A model generated the notes under the pieces. It searched no databases. It saw only the letters and a program-made list of their open reading frames with translations, and was not told the origin of the DNA. A program made the translations under genes and the position numbers. DNA of 64,000 bases from Neurospora intermedia. Its lineage: Eukaryota; Ascomycota; Sordariomycetes; Sordariales; Sordariaceae. Shown here piece by piece: positions 52,863 to 64,000 of the stretch. The first letter of the stretch is position 1, and each line of letters begins with the position of its first letter. Location: the NCBI GenBank assembly GCA_037102815.1, contig BTPP01000001.1, positions 3,559,001-3,623,000 of the forward strand, read 5' to 3'.

Positions 52863-55250
52863 GTTGTCTTGTTGATCGACTTGCTTCGTGGTAATTTGAC
52901 GTCGAGGTGCAAAGGTAGGTTGTCTTTACTCTGCGTTGTGTCTCCTTCAAAGGGTCTCTTTCTCGTCGAAGGAATGCGAGCCTGGTGCTGTATATGCTTG
53001 TGTGCGTGTGTGGACTATGCTTGTCCCAGTATTACAAGATGAGTATGGAACCCCACAAGGCCGGGCCGTAGGTTGCTGGACTTTGTTGATCGTCGTTTAA
53101 AGACAATTGTCGTTCAGTGTGATGAAGTGGTGAGCACAGCTCGAAGAGACAAGTAGAAAACTCGATAGGAGAATGAATGGAAGCAGCAAAAAAGCAGACC
53201 CGTGCTTGGTATAAGAAATGAATGAAACAGAAGAGTAAATGCAACACAAACACAACACCAGGTTGACAATCGATCGTGAAGGTGAAGAGGAAGATGGTGA
53301 GAAACGAACAAGAAGTGTAGGAAGAAACGACCGTCTGAAGATATATCCAGAAGGAGACAACGTCACAACCAACACAAGAGTCGTGATGTTACGATGCTGG
53401 CGAGCGCCAAGCGGCCGGATCACGGAATATGTATGGTAGTATACGGGGTCATGGACCCTACCTACATTTCACTACATATGTAAGGGCAAGGAGATAGCTT
53501 CACACGGCGGCAAACGGCTCTTAAGTGTTCCGGGGATCTGGGGTAATAGCATTGCGGAGATAGTGGTCGTTCCCAAACCACCAGGGACTGGACATGGGCA
53601 GGGGTTCCTCGAGTTGGTTGCATGAGTGCCGGTGAAGAAAGCTCGGAAGCAAATGAATGGTACGTACTACTTACCTATCATATTCATACAGGTATTGCTT
53701 AACATAACTCGAATTGATTCAAGTTGAAGTTTCCCAATTGAGAGGGGCGCATGCGGATCTAACTTACTGGAATGTCAATAGTAGCATGTGAGATACGAAC
53801 AAGCCGCTGTTTAGATATATTTGTCATGTAATGACATAGAAATGGAAATAGAAAGTTCCGAATACACTCACCCAATCCCGTCCCTTATCACATGTAGGTA
53901 GCCTAGGTCGGCGAGGTAGAATAGATATCTATCTGGTGATAAGGCATGAGGAGAGTAAATAACTAAAAGAACCAGATCTTTTCCAACTCTTCTTTTCTTA
54001 GAGGGTTGACTGAATCAAACAAACGGATGAAAGCGTCAAGTAACTAAGGTAGCCAAGCCATTCTTGACGTTTCGTTTCTTCGTTCTGCCCCTTGGCTCAA
54101 TCCTAGCTCTTACTCTACTCTGAACCACAACAATATGTAGAGCCAGAAACGTCGATGGAGGCATGTAGAGAGAGAGGGGTAGTTAGAAACAAGCCCATTC
54201 TCATATCAATGCAACAATGATCAGAATCATGAACCTGGGAAGCTCAGCTATCCCAAACGGTTCAACCGAGACTCCGAACCAATAACAAACAACAAGCTCA
54301 TAAGAGAATTAAGGTTGAGGGTTGGAGGTGCATCCATTCAATCTTGCATGCGCTCGGATATCTCCATTTCCAACAAAAAAAATGAGTGTCGTCGAGATAC
54401 ACTATAGACAGGGGACGGGGTTACACCACGGAGAAATTCTGTAACATTAGGCTTGTTGGGGTTGTTGAAGGGGCTATCGCTTCCATGTCTCAAACACGTT
54501 TTAAAGGTCTCACGGGTACACGGAGTTGTTCTAACCCGGTACCCGTACCAAGCCTTTTTCAAGCTTGATTTGACGTTGACTGTCTCCTACCTACCTCTCA
54601 TCACACTACTTGAGGACGGATTTTGATTCGTGAACACGTTCTATAGAAATGGAAGACATGGATGCTGAGCTGGAAAAAGATATTCCACGATGTATTTACA
54701 CCCCATTTTGCCCACACTCTGCATGGATAAAGCTTCCTCAACAGCACATGCTGGGATGTTTCACATTTGTACTTGCGATAAGCTTGATTCTGCCGAATAG
54801 CCACGCCACCTTATTGATTATATTCCGCCTTCTTTTCACTGCATCAAATAATTATGATTTATGTCTGTACTCGGCTTTTGCTTTCTTAGTGATCCTCATC
54901 ATAACGTATTCTTCCCCCCGTCACCAAAGCTATCTTAGGTAGCCAAATTATGATTGATACTCCCATAGGAACCCCTGTCTGTCACATAGCTGCCACCCGC
55001 CAAGTTATCCATGTTGAGTGTGATAACACCTTCGCGAATAAGCCAACAGACTATAAGAGATGCACACCATATCGTTAATAAAGGAATACACCCGCATAAC
55101 AATCTTGAAGACGTTGCTTTCTAACACATCATACATCATCCGTTCCTCCTACTTGTTTGACAAAATCTCCACATGACGACGGACATTAAGGTGAGTCATC
55201 TTAACCGTTCCTGCACTGCTGCGCATCTTCTTTCCAAAGCATCAGATCAT
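52863..55250. other. Intergenic: rds1 promoter side and gul-1 3' side
   Basis: 2.4 kb without a supported gene. The part from about 53640 to 55150 is more AT-rich than its surroundings, with many short stop-filled frames. I found no repeat ends or protein remnants that would mark a transposon relic. The rds1 promoter should lie at the left end. Confidence 0.5.
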
Positions 55251-58200
55251 TTAGAGGGCATAGGGATTGAGCGAGCGGATGGTCAGGCACCTGTGTGTTT
55301 GGTCAGTTGTGCATGTTGTAAAGGGAGAAGGGATGTAGAACTTACGGTGGGCTCTTGGAAAGGTCGGTCTTGAGGATGACAGGCACACGGGTCATCTCCG
55401 TCACATCCTGGATGTACTCGCCACCCTCCTCGCGGAGCTTGAAGAGCTTCAAGTACTTCTCCTTGTTGGTCAAGCGAGCCTCCGGCGCCTCACCGACGGG
55501 CACCTTCGAATCAGACCGAGTACGGTGGAGGGTACCGACGGCCTCAGCCGCAGACTGAGTAGGTGAGCCAGGCACGCTCTGAGTCGGGCGCTCCGCAAGA
55601 GATGCGCCGGCCATGGCCTCGGTGATATCAGAGGCATTGTCCTCGATGTCATCCTCGTCCTCGTCCTGGAACAGAGCGTCAACATCATCGTGCGAGACGG
55701 TACCAGTCTCGATCTGCTTGCGGGCAGCCTCCTCGCGATCCTTCTTGGCGCGTTCGGCCTCCTCAGCCTGGCGAGCAGCAGCGAGAGCATTCGAGATGCG
55801 CTGAGAAGCGGCGGCCTTGGGACGCTCATCTTCAGGGACGTAGGCGGAGCTGGGAACACCCTTCTCCCAGTAGAGTTCAAGAACTCTCTTCTCCTTTCTG
55901 AACTCGGCCTTCTTCAGAGGAAGCTGGTCGCAGTGGACGCGCTTCTCGAAGCCCCACTCCGGAATGAGAACGTCGAAGGCAGACTCGTACACACAAATGA
56001 CGATACCCTCGCTAATCAGGTCGCCATTAACCTCCTGCCGCTTCTTATCCATGGTGCGGCAAGATTCGATGTGAACACTCTGTTCCTGAGCATTTTGAGC
56101 CGAATCCTTCTTGGTGTTGCAAGACTCCACGGTCTTGACAAGGTTCTCCAAATCCTCAGTATATTCAATCTTTCCATCAGAAAGAACAGCCTCAAGCTGA
56201 CGATGAACAATGATGTCGGCATAGCGCCTGGTGGGGTACGTGAAATGAGTGTAGAGGGGTAAGTTCAACGCATAGTGAGGCCAAAGCAGACTGGCAGTCT
56301 TGCCCGCAATGAAGTACTTGGCCCGCTGCATGGATTTGACGAGGAGGGTCTCCATACCCTTTCTGATGTCAGAGTCGTCAATCTTGAACAAACTATTCTG
56401 TAGAGTACCACTGCTAGTAGCGTCAATGTCGTAGCCCAAAGCAGTCATACGGTCAATGATAGTTTGTAGGCGGCGGGAGTTAGGAGCAGACTGCCTGCGC
56501 AGAAGAGCTTTCTCCGGGAGTCCCTGCGCCAGACGTTGGGCAACATGGGTGTTGGCCTTGTGCATAAGCTCTTCGACAAGTTCAGTGGCCTGGCTAGACT
56601 CGAAAATGTTGTGCTTAGGCGGGATGTTCTCATCATCAAGTTGCTGGAGGAGACGGAGAGGCGCAATGGGTTCGCCACCGGCGCCCAAGCGAGCTTCACG
56701 GAACTTCTGGGCGACAGCGTTGAGAATCTGGATGTCCAGAGCCTTCACAGTCGGATGGGAGAATCCGCTGCTACCGGAAATGGCTTCATCAATCTGGCTG
56801 AGCGATACCTTTCCGCCGCTCTTGACGATGCCCTTTCCAATCCAGGTGTCGCCTTCAGCCACCGCGCCAGTCTGGGGGTTGACGTGGAACACAACGCTAA
56901 AAGTCAAGCGATCCTGTTCAGGAGTGAGGGTGCAAAGCTCGCTCGACAGCTTGGGGGGGAGAAGGGCACAGAAGCGGTTGACAAGATGGACCGCAGTACC
57001 GCGCTTCTTAGCTTCACGGTCAACGAGTGAGCCGGGCTTGACGAAATGGGCGACATCGGGAACGTGAATACCAATTTCGATCTTGCCGTCAGGCAACTGC
57101 TTGAAATGAACACCGTTGCCAAGCTCGACAGAGCTATCTAATTCAACAGTGAACACATTCTCGCCACGGAAGTCACGGCGAGCGGCAAGAGCAGCTTGAT
57201 CCTCACTTTCAAGCGACCAGTCTTGCTGGCTGACGTTGCGCAAAACAGCCTCAGCAAACTCGTCGGACGCGAAGTTGTTGTCACGAAGGAGGGCATCGGT
57301 CTCAACCTTAAGATCACCCATTTTGCCCAGCTTCTCAACGAGGGTACCAAACGGATGCAGAGAAGTGATGGGCCAGCGCTTGATGCAAGCCACGAAAATC
57401 TGGTCCGCATAGTCCTGGTGCTTCTCCACGAAGTCCTTGGGGGCTTGCTCGGTAGGAATGGCAATCAGAGGGACACGCTTGTCCGTGGGCTTGAACCAAA
57501 CGATCTTGGGCTTCTCGTGGGAGCGCGAGTCTTGTTGGCGGCCATTGCCACCGTCTCTAGCAGCGCGTTCAGCTTCCTGCTTCTCCTTCGTAGCCTGGCT
57601 GCTCGGGCGGAGCAAACCAAGGGTACCGGAAAACATTTGGCCGGGAACACGCTCAATAACAGCAACAATGTGACCAGCAAAGAGAGGCTGCTGCTCATCA
57701 TTGATCTCCTCTTCCTCGACCAAAAGAAGACTTTGACCTTCAACCTCCACGTCGTCGTTCTTCTTTTGGGTAGGACGCTGTCTGAGGCTGCCACGGCGGC
57801 GGAGTCCCCCCTCAGCGTTGCCATTGTCGTCACCGGTATTTTGGCCTCCGCTAATGGAGCCAGAACGAGTGTCGGTAATATCCTTGCGCTTCTTCTTTTC
57901 TTCCTTCTCGCGCTTCTGCGCCCACACTTCACCAACATCCAACAGCTCGACCGCAACGAGATCACCTTCGAGAGCACGGTTGCGATCCTTGCTGCCGCAG
58001 ATGAAAATATCGGCGGGAAGCAGGCCATCCTGCGTCGAGACGTACGCATCGCTTCTGTTCTTCTTGTTCACGCGGAGAATACCAGAAACAAGCTGGCCGT
58101 TACCCAAGAGGGCAGGAAGAGTAGCTTGGGGAAGGTAAGGAGTGAAAAGCGTCTTGCGCTGCTGTTGCTGGCTTTGCTGACCAGGAGCAGCCATTTGAGG

Positions 58201-59624
58201 AGCGTGCTGGCTGGCGGCAAGACCAGTAAGTGGCTGACCATTCATCTGAGCAAGCTGAAGAGCCTGAAGCTGGTTGAGCTGCATCGGATTGAGTTGTTGG
58301 CCAGGGAAAACCTGGGGCATCATCATCTGACCGGGGAACTGGACCAGCTGAGGCTGTCCAGGATACTGGAAGGATCCAATCGAAGAGATGGACTGGCTCA
58401 CCGAGCCGCGACTGCGGTGACCGGGCTGGAAGCCCTGGCTCTGAGGAAGGGCAGCGGTCTGGTCCTGAGCCTGGTTCTGGTTCTGGTTCTGGTTCCTCCA
58501 GTTGCCGTCGAAGTTGCGGGAACCAGTGCGGGCATGGCCGCCACCAGGAGCGCGGCGGGAAAAGTCGCTGCCTTGGCCCACGGAGTCGGTAGAGAAATGG
58601 CCTCCACGGCCACCACGGCCATTGGCACCAACAGCCATACTTTGGCTCCTGCCATGGCCGCCACGGCCGCCACGGAACGACGATCCCTGAGCTATCTGGC
58701 CCTCCGCCGGAGCAGGAGTGGTGCTCGGAGTGGTCTTGGCATCATCCTCAGACTTCTCGGAGGAGCCAGGGGCAGGAGCAGCAGGGAACTGGAAGGTAGA
58801 CGTCGTGCGCTTCTGTTGGGCGATCTCGGCGGCCTTTTTGGCATCAGCCAAGGCCAAGGAATGTCTTCTCTGATGACCGGCGCCGGATCCACCACGACCA
58901 CCACGACCACCGGCGCTGTTCTCTCGGGCGTGACCCTGGGTGGGATCTTGGAAGTTGCCGAACGTCGAGCCAGAGGCGCCGGCAGAGGGAGCAGGCGGCG
59001 GGCCCCCCATGCCCATGTTTGGAATGGCCGACTGATTACGGCGATGTGAAAGCGGTTGTGTAGGAGGAGCTAGGGGCGGCTGCTGCTGCAGCTGGACCGG
59101 GAACTGGAAGCCCGCCTGAGGCGCCAAACCGGCAATGGGCTGGAAGTTGGTGAATCCGCCAGGGCCCAGGGGTTGCGTGGCCGGAAGCATGCCGAGGTTG
59201 GCATATTGAGCTGTAATCTGCTGTTGCTGCTGCTGAAGGAGTTCGATCTGCTGCTGGATGGCAAGCTGTTCCACTGCACCGAAAAAAAAAGATCCAGTCA
59301 GTACGCCAGCGCATTGAAGGGGGGGATGAGGGGTTACAGTCAGGATACAAGACGGGAACGCGAAGGGGTCAGGGGTACAATCATTGGCTTCTGAAGCTTT
59401 TCGCCACGAACATGAACGGACCAGTGCAAGAGCGGTAGAGGGGCGCCGCGATAGTACACGATGGCAATGGCGATGACAATAGCAAAACTTCAAAACATAC
59501 TGTTCGTGTTTGAAAACATACTCATCAACGGGGTCAGCTCCGACGGGCTTCTTCGATGGGCGATATGGAGCCGTCGGCCGGCGGGGCCAGAGACGCCTCC
59601 TTGAGGCTGCTGTTGCTGATCCAT
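55251..59624 (-). CDS. gul-1: GUL-1/SSD1, RNA-binding pseudonuclease
   Basis: mRNA-binding translational regulator of cell-wall and polarity transcripts, the SSD1 homologue and partner of the NDR kinase COT-1 in Neurospora. Exons 59624-59501, 59273-55346 and 55290-55251 give 1363 aa. The N-terminal 410 residues are disordered, Gln- and RGG-rich, with six H-x-R-x-x-S motifs at about residues 23, 118, 156, 175, 248 and 288. Cold-shock-like domains follow (from RKTLFTPYLPQATLPALLG). The RNB domain spans about 735-1075 (IGIHVPDVAHFVKPGS, HFTYPTRRYADIIVHRQL), but the acidic DxxDDAL metal site is replaced by VELDSSVELGNGVHF, so no RNase activity is expected. The main frame stops right after SKSPP, but a perfect GTAAGT donor there joins a 40-nt last exon encoding CLTIRSLNPYAL. 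Confidence 0.93.
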
Positions 59625-59763
59625 GATGCAGGTTGTTGGGACGGACAGGTGCAGATGACTCGGGTGATCCAGGCAGAAAAAGGTGCACGTCGAGTGCGAA
59701 TGCAAGGCGAAGTCGGCGTTGGAACTAAAGCGTGTGAAGAAGTAGTAAAGCAGAGCACGAGAC

Positions 59764-59796
59764 GAGTCGAGTCGAGTCGAGTCGAATCGAATCGAG
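59764..59796. repeat. GAGTC pentanucleotide microsatellite
   Basis: Four GAGTC units are followed by two GAATC units and a GAG, lying about 140 bp upstream of the gul-1 start codon, probably in its leader. Confidence 0.9.
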
Positions 59797-60225
59797 GCGT
59801 GGTCGACCGAACAGAGACGAGGGGGGAGGTTATTGAGCTGGGTTTATCTTTTTTGTGTGGCCGGATTGCCGTTGCGATGCATCAGATTGCGATGGGAGTT
59901 GCGGTATGTTTGGTTGCGGTGCGGAGACGTCGCCCCAAAGGACAGTTTTGTTTCGCAGTTAAAGCGGATTGGATGAAAGAAATCAAGTCCAAAGAGGTTA
60001 TAATGAGAGATTGAAAAGTTGCTACGAGGGAGTGTAGAGAGAAGGGAGGGAGGTGTCCGGCTTTGCTAGTTGACGTTAAAGCTAGAGGGAAGCCTGAAGC
60101 CGATGCGGATTGAGGTTCGTGAGGAGGGAAAGGGAAAGGGAGAGTGCAGGAGGAGGAGGAGTCGGAGGACGGGGAGAAAGAGGTTCGGTGCTATAGGAAG
60201 TCAGGAGGACTGGGCCTTGGACCTG

Positions 60226-60256
60226 GGAGGAGGAGGAGGAGGAGGAGGAGGAGGAG
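60226..60256. repeat. GGA trinucleotide microsatellite
   Basis: About ten uninterrupted GGA units, about 600 bp upstream of gul-1. On the gul-1 strand this is a TCC pyrimidine tract. Confidence 0.9.
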
Positions 60257-60338
60257 CAGAGCACTTTCAGCGCCGCAGCGGGCAGTCAGCGAGAGGAACC
60301 CGAAAGGTCCCATCCTTCGGCGGGCATCCTGGGCTGGC

Positions 60339-60753
60339 TACCTAGGTTGTACCTAGAGTATCTACCTAGGTAGGTACCTAGGTAGAGGTACCTACCTAGA
60401 CTACATGCTAGTGACGAACTGATGCGTGAGAGGGAATGGAACGACGGGACAGGATGGTGCCCGCCCGCCTGGCAGTCCGTCCTGCTGAGGTGAGTGAGGC
60501 CCGTCCCTCCTTGGAGGCGCATGCTGCAGGTGTACACGGTGCGGCGGCGGAGCATGGAAGGTCCGGGTTCACGGCAGGCATCTCTTACGGTTTCAGTTGC
60601 ACCTATCAGCGGCGGTGCTGGGCAGTTGGCTGAAGTGGTGGGCTACCAAATAAGTACCTAGGTAGCGGGCACAGGCAGTCGAGAACCACCACGGGTACCT
60701 GGAGGTGGTAATGGAGGTGGCAGCAGCTACCTGTACCTTACCTAGGGTAGGTA
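60339..60753. repeat. Cluster of TACCTAGGTA palindromes
   Basis: Perfect 10-bp palindromes TACCTAGGTA lie at 60363-60372, 60375-60384 and 60655-60664, with near copies at 60339-60348 and about 60739-60753. Similar short motifs are scattered through other gaps in this window (14782, 20508, 21518 and 24104). They are non-coding and fall outside all gene models. Confidence 0.8.
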
Positions 60754-62417
60754 CTCACTCCAGCCCCAGACACCTAGCCGAAAGGCCGCCCCCGAAGTGT
60801 TAGTAGCGCCAGGGTAGGTGCAAGCACGCAGGGTGTGAGGGTGCACCGGATACCCCATGTGCGCGACACACCGTGCTCCTCTTACAACGCAACTACTACT
60901 GAATGAAGTAACCTTTGAGCCCCTTTTATAAAACCGTCTTCTGGCCTTTGTTCAAAAGAAAATCTACACTCAAGACACCCATTGCATACCTACTTCTGGA
61001 GTTTTTGTTCAACAGCCAAGAGCTTCGAAGAGTCGAGGACCGCGACAGGAGCATCCGGGGGAAGCTACACACTACACCAATCAACGATGCCAGTGGGGAA
61101 ACGGTTCCTCAGCAGACTCGGGAAAATCACAAATGGCAGAAGTGGACACTCCCGCTAATCGTCTTTACCCCATACCTCATTTAGTTTAGATTCAGGATAT
61201 CTCAAACATGGCGTATGCTGGGCGATGCTTCCCTGTCACGAATGTGTCTGCACAGGGACAGGGACGACAAACTCGAGATGTAGTGTACTCGAGGATACGT
61301 GCTCAGATGTTTCTCTCGGGGAAACTCAACGGTGGTCGGAAAGAGGATCGCCAACCTATATCATGATGTGCCGGGCATCACCTGGGGAATATGGACTGGC
61401 CTTGTCGGCGTAATAGGGAAGATGTCAATGATGATGGTGATACCCTAAACCCTGGATCGACGCGAGTACACCGCATACTGTAAGACGACAGCCGTGTCTC
61501 CCGTGTCGAAGCTCCGGCAGGCTTTGAGGTCTGTGTCCTCAATGAAGGTACGATTCGCAAGAGCGGTTGAGGAGAAGAGAGACACGGATACATACGGGAA
61601 CTAACTGAATGGAGTTGCTATCTGCCACATACAAAGACCACAAGCTGACCTTCTCGTTGATGTTTGCTGTCCGCAGCACCAATGGATGAGGAAGATGTGC
61701 AGCAACTTGCGATGAAAAGATGTTTTCTTGATTCATCACACATCCTGCATTAAAGTTCGTTTGAGATGTCACTAGTACGTTGCCTTAGCTTAGCTTCGTA
61801 TGTACATAGAAGGGCGACTTCAAAGAGCTGTACCTCCGAAACCCTTTCTCTTGACTGTTCCCATCACTTTGTAATTTATATGGACGCTCGAGGACCTGGA
61901 AATATTTCAGCGTAACACAACATAAGCAGACATCTAAATTTGGGTTACAGATACCAAAGCGGCTTTTCAATATCTTCACGGGTAGGTTCTTGTTGCCAAC
62001 AATACATCAAGGCTAGACATAGATTTCAGGTTGGTTTATAGAAAGGTGCCAGGGCACTTCCATCCGTTCTCCCCCACCAAAAGCGGCTGCAAGGACCACT
62101 GCACCTAACCACACACAGTGTGTAAAGATTGAGGTAAGACACTCAAATGCCAAGACTAAAGCCACACCCAGGAAGTGGACTTAGTGCTATTGGACTCGCG
62201 ACGCGCGCAAAGTACAACTCCATTTGATAGTATCCATAGTACCCTTCCGCAACTGTCAAGCCGAAGACAAACCCGGACAATCACCTTAACATCACCCATT
62301 TTTTTTTAACCAAACAGCGATATATCTGCCTGAAAATTTTCTCAGTGTACCACCTGTTCGGCAATCGTGACGGGTGACTGGGATTGTCAAGCAGCAGCGC
62401 ATCCAACCACCGACAGG

Positions 62418-64000
62418 ATGGCTGGTTCGTCCCCCGCTCGCCCAAACGGCAACCAGTGGGCAAGCCCTTCCTCGCGATCAGTCATATCCGACATTCTTGC
62501 TGGCGACCGTAATTCCGAGGCCCGACATAGACTTCTGATTGAGGCCGCCAGGAGGGAACATGAACGTGTACGCGAGGAGGCCGAAAGGGTGTACCAGGAA
62601 CATCTCTTGAGACAAGAGCAGGAACGTCTGGTCGAGGAGCGCAAAAAAGAGGAGGAAAGGATACGAGCAGAAGAACAACTTGCTGCTGAGCGAAGGAAGC
62701 TCAACGCTCTCAAGGCGAAGAAGATCGAGATTCCGCCCGTCCTGCCTGACTTCGAGCCAGCGAAGGCACCATCTCCAGCCCCGAAACCTGCCTCAACGGC
62801 ATCCCCATCACAACCACCAGCGACCCAAGTCAATGGCAAAACACTTTTCCAAAAGCAACCCGAGTTGCAGCCAGCGTCTGCACCGGCTGCATCGAAGCCT
62901 TTTGGAGGATTTGGACAGACATCAACAAGTGCGCAACCCGCCACTGCTGCCCTGAAGCAGTCAACGCCTGCATCTGCAGCCTCTTCTCAGCTTGCGACCA
63001 GTAACTTGCTAGGGAACAATATCCAGGTCAATGGAACCGCCACGGCCACGACCATTGCCAAATCACCGACACCAGCACCCGTGCAACAAGGACCTGACCG
63101 ATTGGCAGTGATACACAAAAATCTGAAAGAGCTGCGGAAGTCTATGTTGGATCAAGCAAAAGCGAATCAGGCGCTCAAAGCCCGTATGGGAGATATGCGT
63201 CGAGAGATCAGGAAGTGTGTTGGACAACTCACGGGAGGCGGCGCAGGAGTCAACCGTCAACAGGTAATTGATCACCAAATCGACCTTATTTTCAGATTTT
63301 GAAAGACTGCGCTAACCGGACACAATGACAGAACAATACCATTGCTGCTCTACTACGCGAGGCGCTCGAAAACCGCGTACAATCTCAGCTCGTTGACCCG
63401 AACACCTTCCTCGTCGAATCACGAGCCCCAGTCCAAGGGCCTACCAACAACGATCCGCAGGTCCCGTCACTATTCATCTATCTACTGAACGTCTTCGCCA
63501 AGGCCACCATTTCCCAGTTCATCAACGAAGGCGGTCCACGACCAGAGACAGCCGATCCCGTGGGTGTCTGTATTGCCGCCGTGTTTTCCGATCCGGCATT
63601 CGCGTGGCGTGGGGCTTCCATGATCGACATCCTTCTCGCCAAGTTCCGCATCGTCTGTCCCGTCCTGTGGGGTTATAGGGGCAGCGAGAAGACGGAGCAA
63701 GGACGCGCCAGGATAGGGTGGTGGAAGGACAATGGAAGATGGGTTACGGAGCAGGTGCATTTTGACCGAATGACGGGTCTCGGTGCCGGCTTCGCCGCGA
63801 TATCGTTGCGAAACTTCGCCTCGTCCAAGAAGCAAAACCCATACCCACCACGACATTACTGGGCGGCCATGGCGAAAATTGTCAACACCCCTTCAGGGGA
63901 AATCTCAAATACCCAATGTGTGGTTCTGAAAGCTATGATCCAAAACTACGAGGAGAAGTTTATCCATGCATATGGAACTGCTGCCCTTGCGGCGTTGAGG
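62418..64000 (+). CDS. gle1: GLE1 mRNA-export factor (5' part, runs off the window)
   Basis: Nuclear-pore protein that, with inositol hexakisphosphate, activates the DEAD-box helicase Dbp5 at the cytoplasmic face to release exported mRNPs. Exons 62418-63263 and 63332 to the window end give at least 505 aa; the C-terminus is missing. The N-terminal section has a long charged coiled coil (AARREHERVREEAERVYQEH onward to ERRKLNALKAKK), then a Pro/Ala/Thr-rich linker (APSPAPKPASTASPSQPP). The C-terminal HEAT-like GLE1 domain begins near the intron (GPDRLAVIHKNLKELRKS) and contains DPVGVCIAAVFSDPAFAWRG, CPVLWGYRG and TGLGAGFAAISLRN. The start ATG at 62418 (MAGSSPARPNGNQWASP) is the first ATG in the open frame. 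An ASPSSRSVISDIL segment near the start is conserved-looking. Confidence 0.92.

Larger units (their letters stand above)
59625..62417. promoter_or_regulatory. Divergent upstream region of gul-1 and gle1
   Basis: 2.8 kb between two divergent start codons, holding both promoters and long leaders. It contains three simple-repeat zones (GAGTC units, a GGA run and TACCTAGGTA palindromes). On the gul-1 side a 12-codon upstream frame begins at 59882 (MHRNGNPATQKR). No protein gene is supported. Confidence 0.5.

Noticed and set aside
53640-55150. AT-rich stretch considered as a RIP-degraded transposon relic
   Set aside because: No terminal repeats, target duplications or protein remnants were found, and the base change is mild.

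Overview
This is a nuclear genome segment from a filamentous ascomycete of the family Sordariaceae (Neurospora/Sordaria group). The main evidence is a gene at 46531-48020 that reads as the Neurospora am gene (NADP-glutamate dehydrogenase, 454 aa, two short introns). Compared with the N. crassa protein as I remember it, a few residues differ, so this looks like a close relative rather than the reference strain. Introns of about 50-150 nt with GTAAGT-like donors, intergenic TACCTAGGTA palindromes and intact Neurospora-type genes (cpc-3/GCN2, gul-1/SSD1) fit this placement.

Layout, left to right. 1-2911 shows no gene. Then come a PTS1-bearing acyl-CoA dehydrogenase (2912-4403, +), a Spo12-type cell-cycle protein (5292-5895, +), a DRG2/Rbg2 GTPase with micro-exons (6446-7882, -) divergent from the splicing factor Cwc2 (8467-9777, +), and the urease accessory protein UreF (10057-11216, -). 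The spindle-pole-body protein Cut12 (11830-14148, -) is divergent from the eIF2alpha kinase GCN2/CPC-3 (15315-20476, +). Next are the E2 enzyme Cdc34 (22400-23251, +), a UBA/UIM protein with a USP-like fold and no catalytic Cys (24812-28003, +), tRNA-Val(CAC) (29042-29114, +), Get4 (29754-30899, +), a low-complexity protein of unknown function (31214-32159, -), the DNA polymerase delta catalytic subunit (32988-36419, +) and a 1365-residue GMC oxidoreductase-alpha/beta hydrolase fusion (37035-41484, -). After a gene-poor 5 kb block come am (46531-48020, -), a secreted Rds1-type ferritin-like protein (51827-52862, -), GUL-1/SSD1 (55251-59624, -) and GLE1 (62418 to the right edge, +, partial).

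The genes are mostly unrelated housekeeping functions: ubiquitin transfer and recognition, translation control, splicing, replication, mRNA export, tail-anchored protein insertion and nitrogen metabolism. There is no operon-like or metabolic cluster. CPC-3, am and UreF all touch nitrogen or amino-acid metabolism, but nothing in the sequence shows that they are co-regulated.

I saw no transposon, retroelement, virus-derived element, CRISPR array or RIP-mutated repeat. I built gene models by joining frames across GT-AG introns and checking phase; each total coding length is divisible by three. Family assignments come from recognised motifs, not from database searches. The most unusual items are the GMC-hydrolase fusion with Cys at the nucleophile position, the catalytically dead USP-like protein, the loss of a zinc ligand in Pol delta CysA, the 15-nt exon in the DRG2 gene, the uORF before CPC-3, and the cluster of CCAAT boxes far upstream of am.
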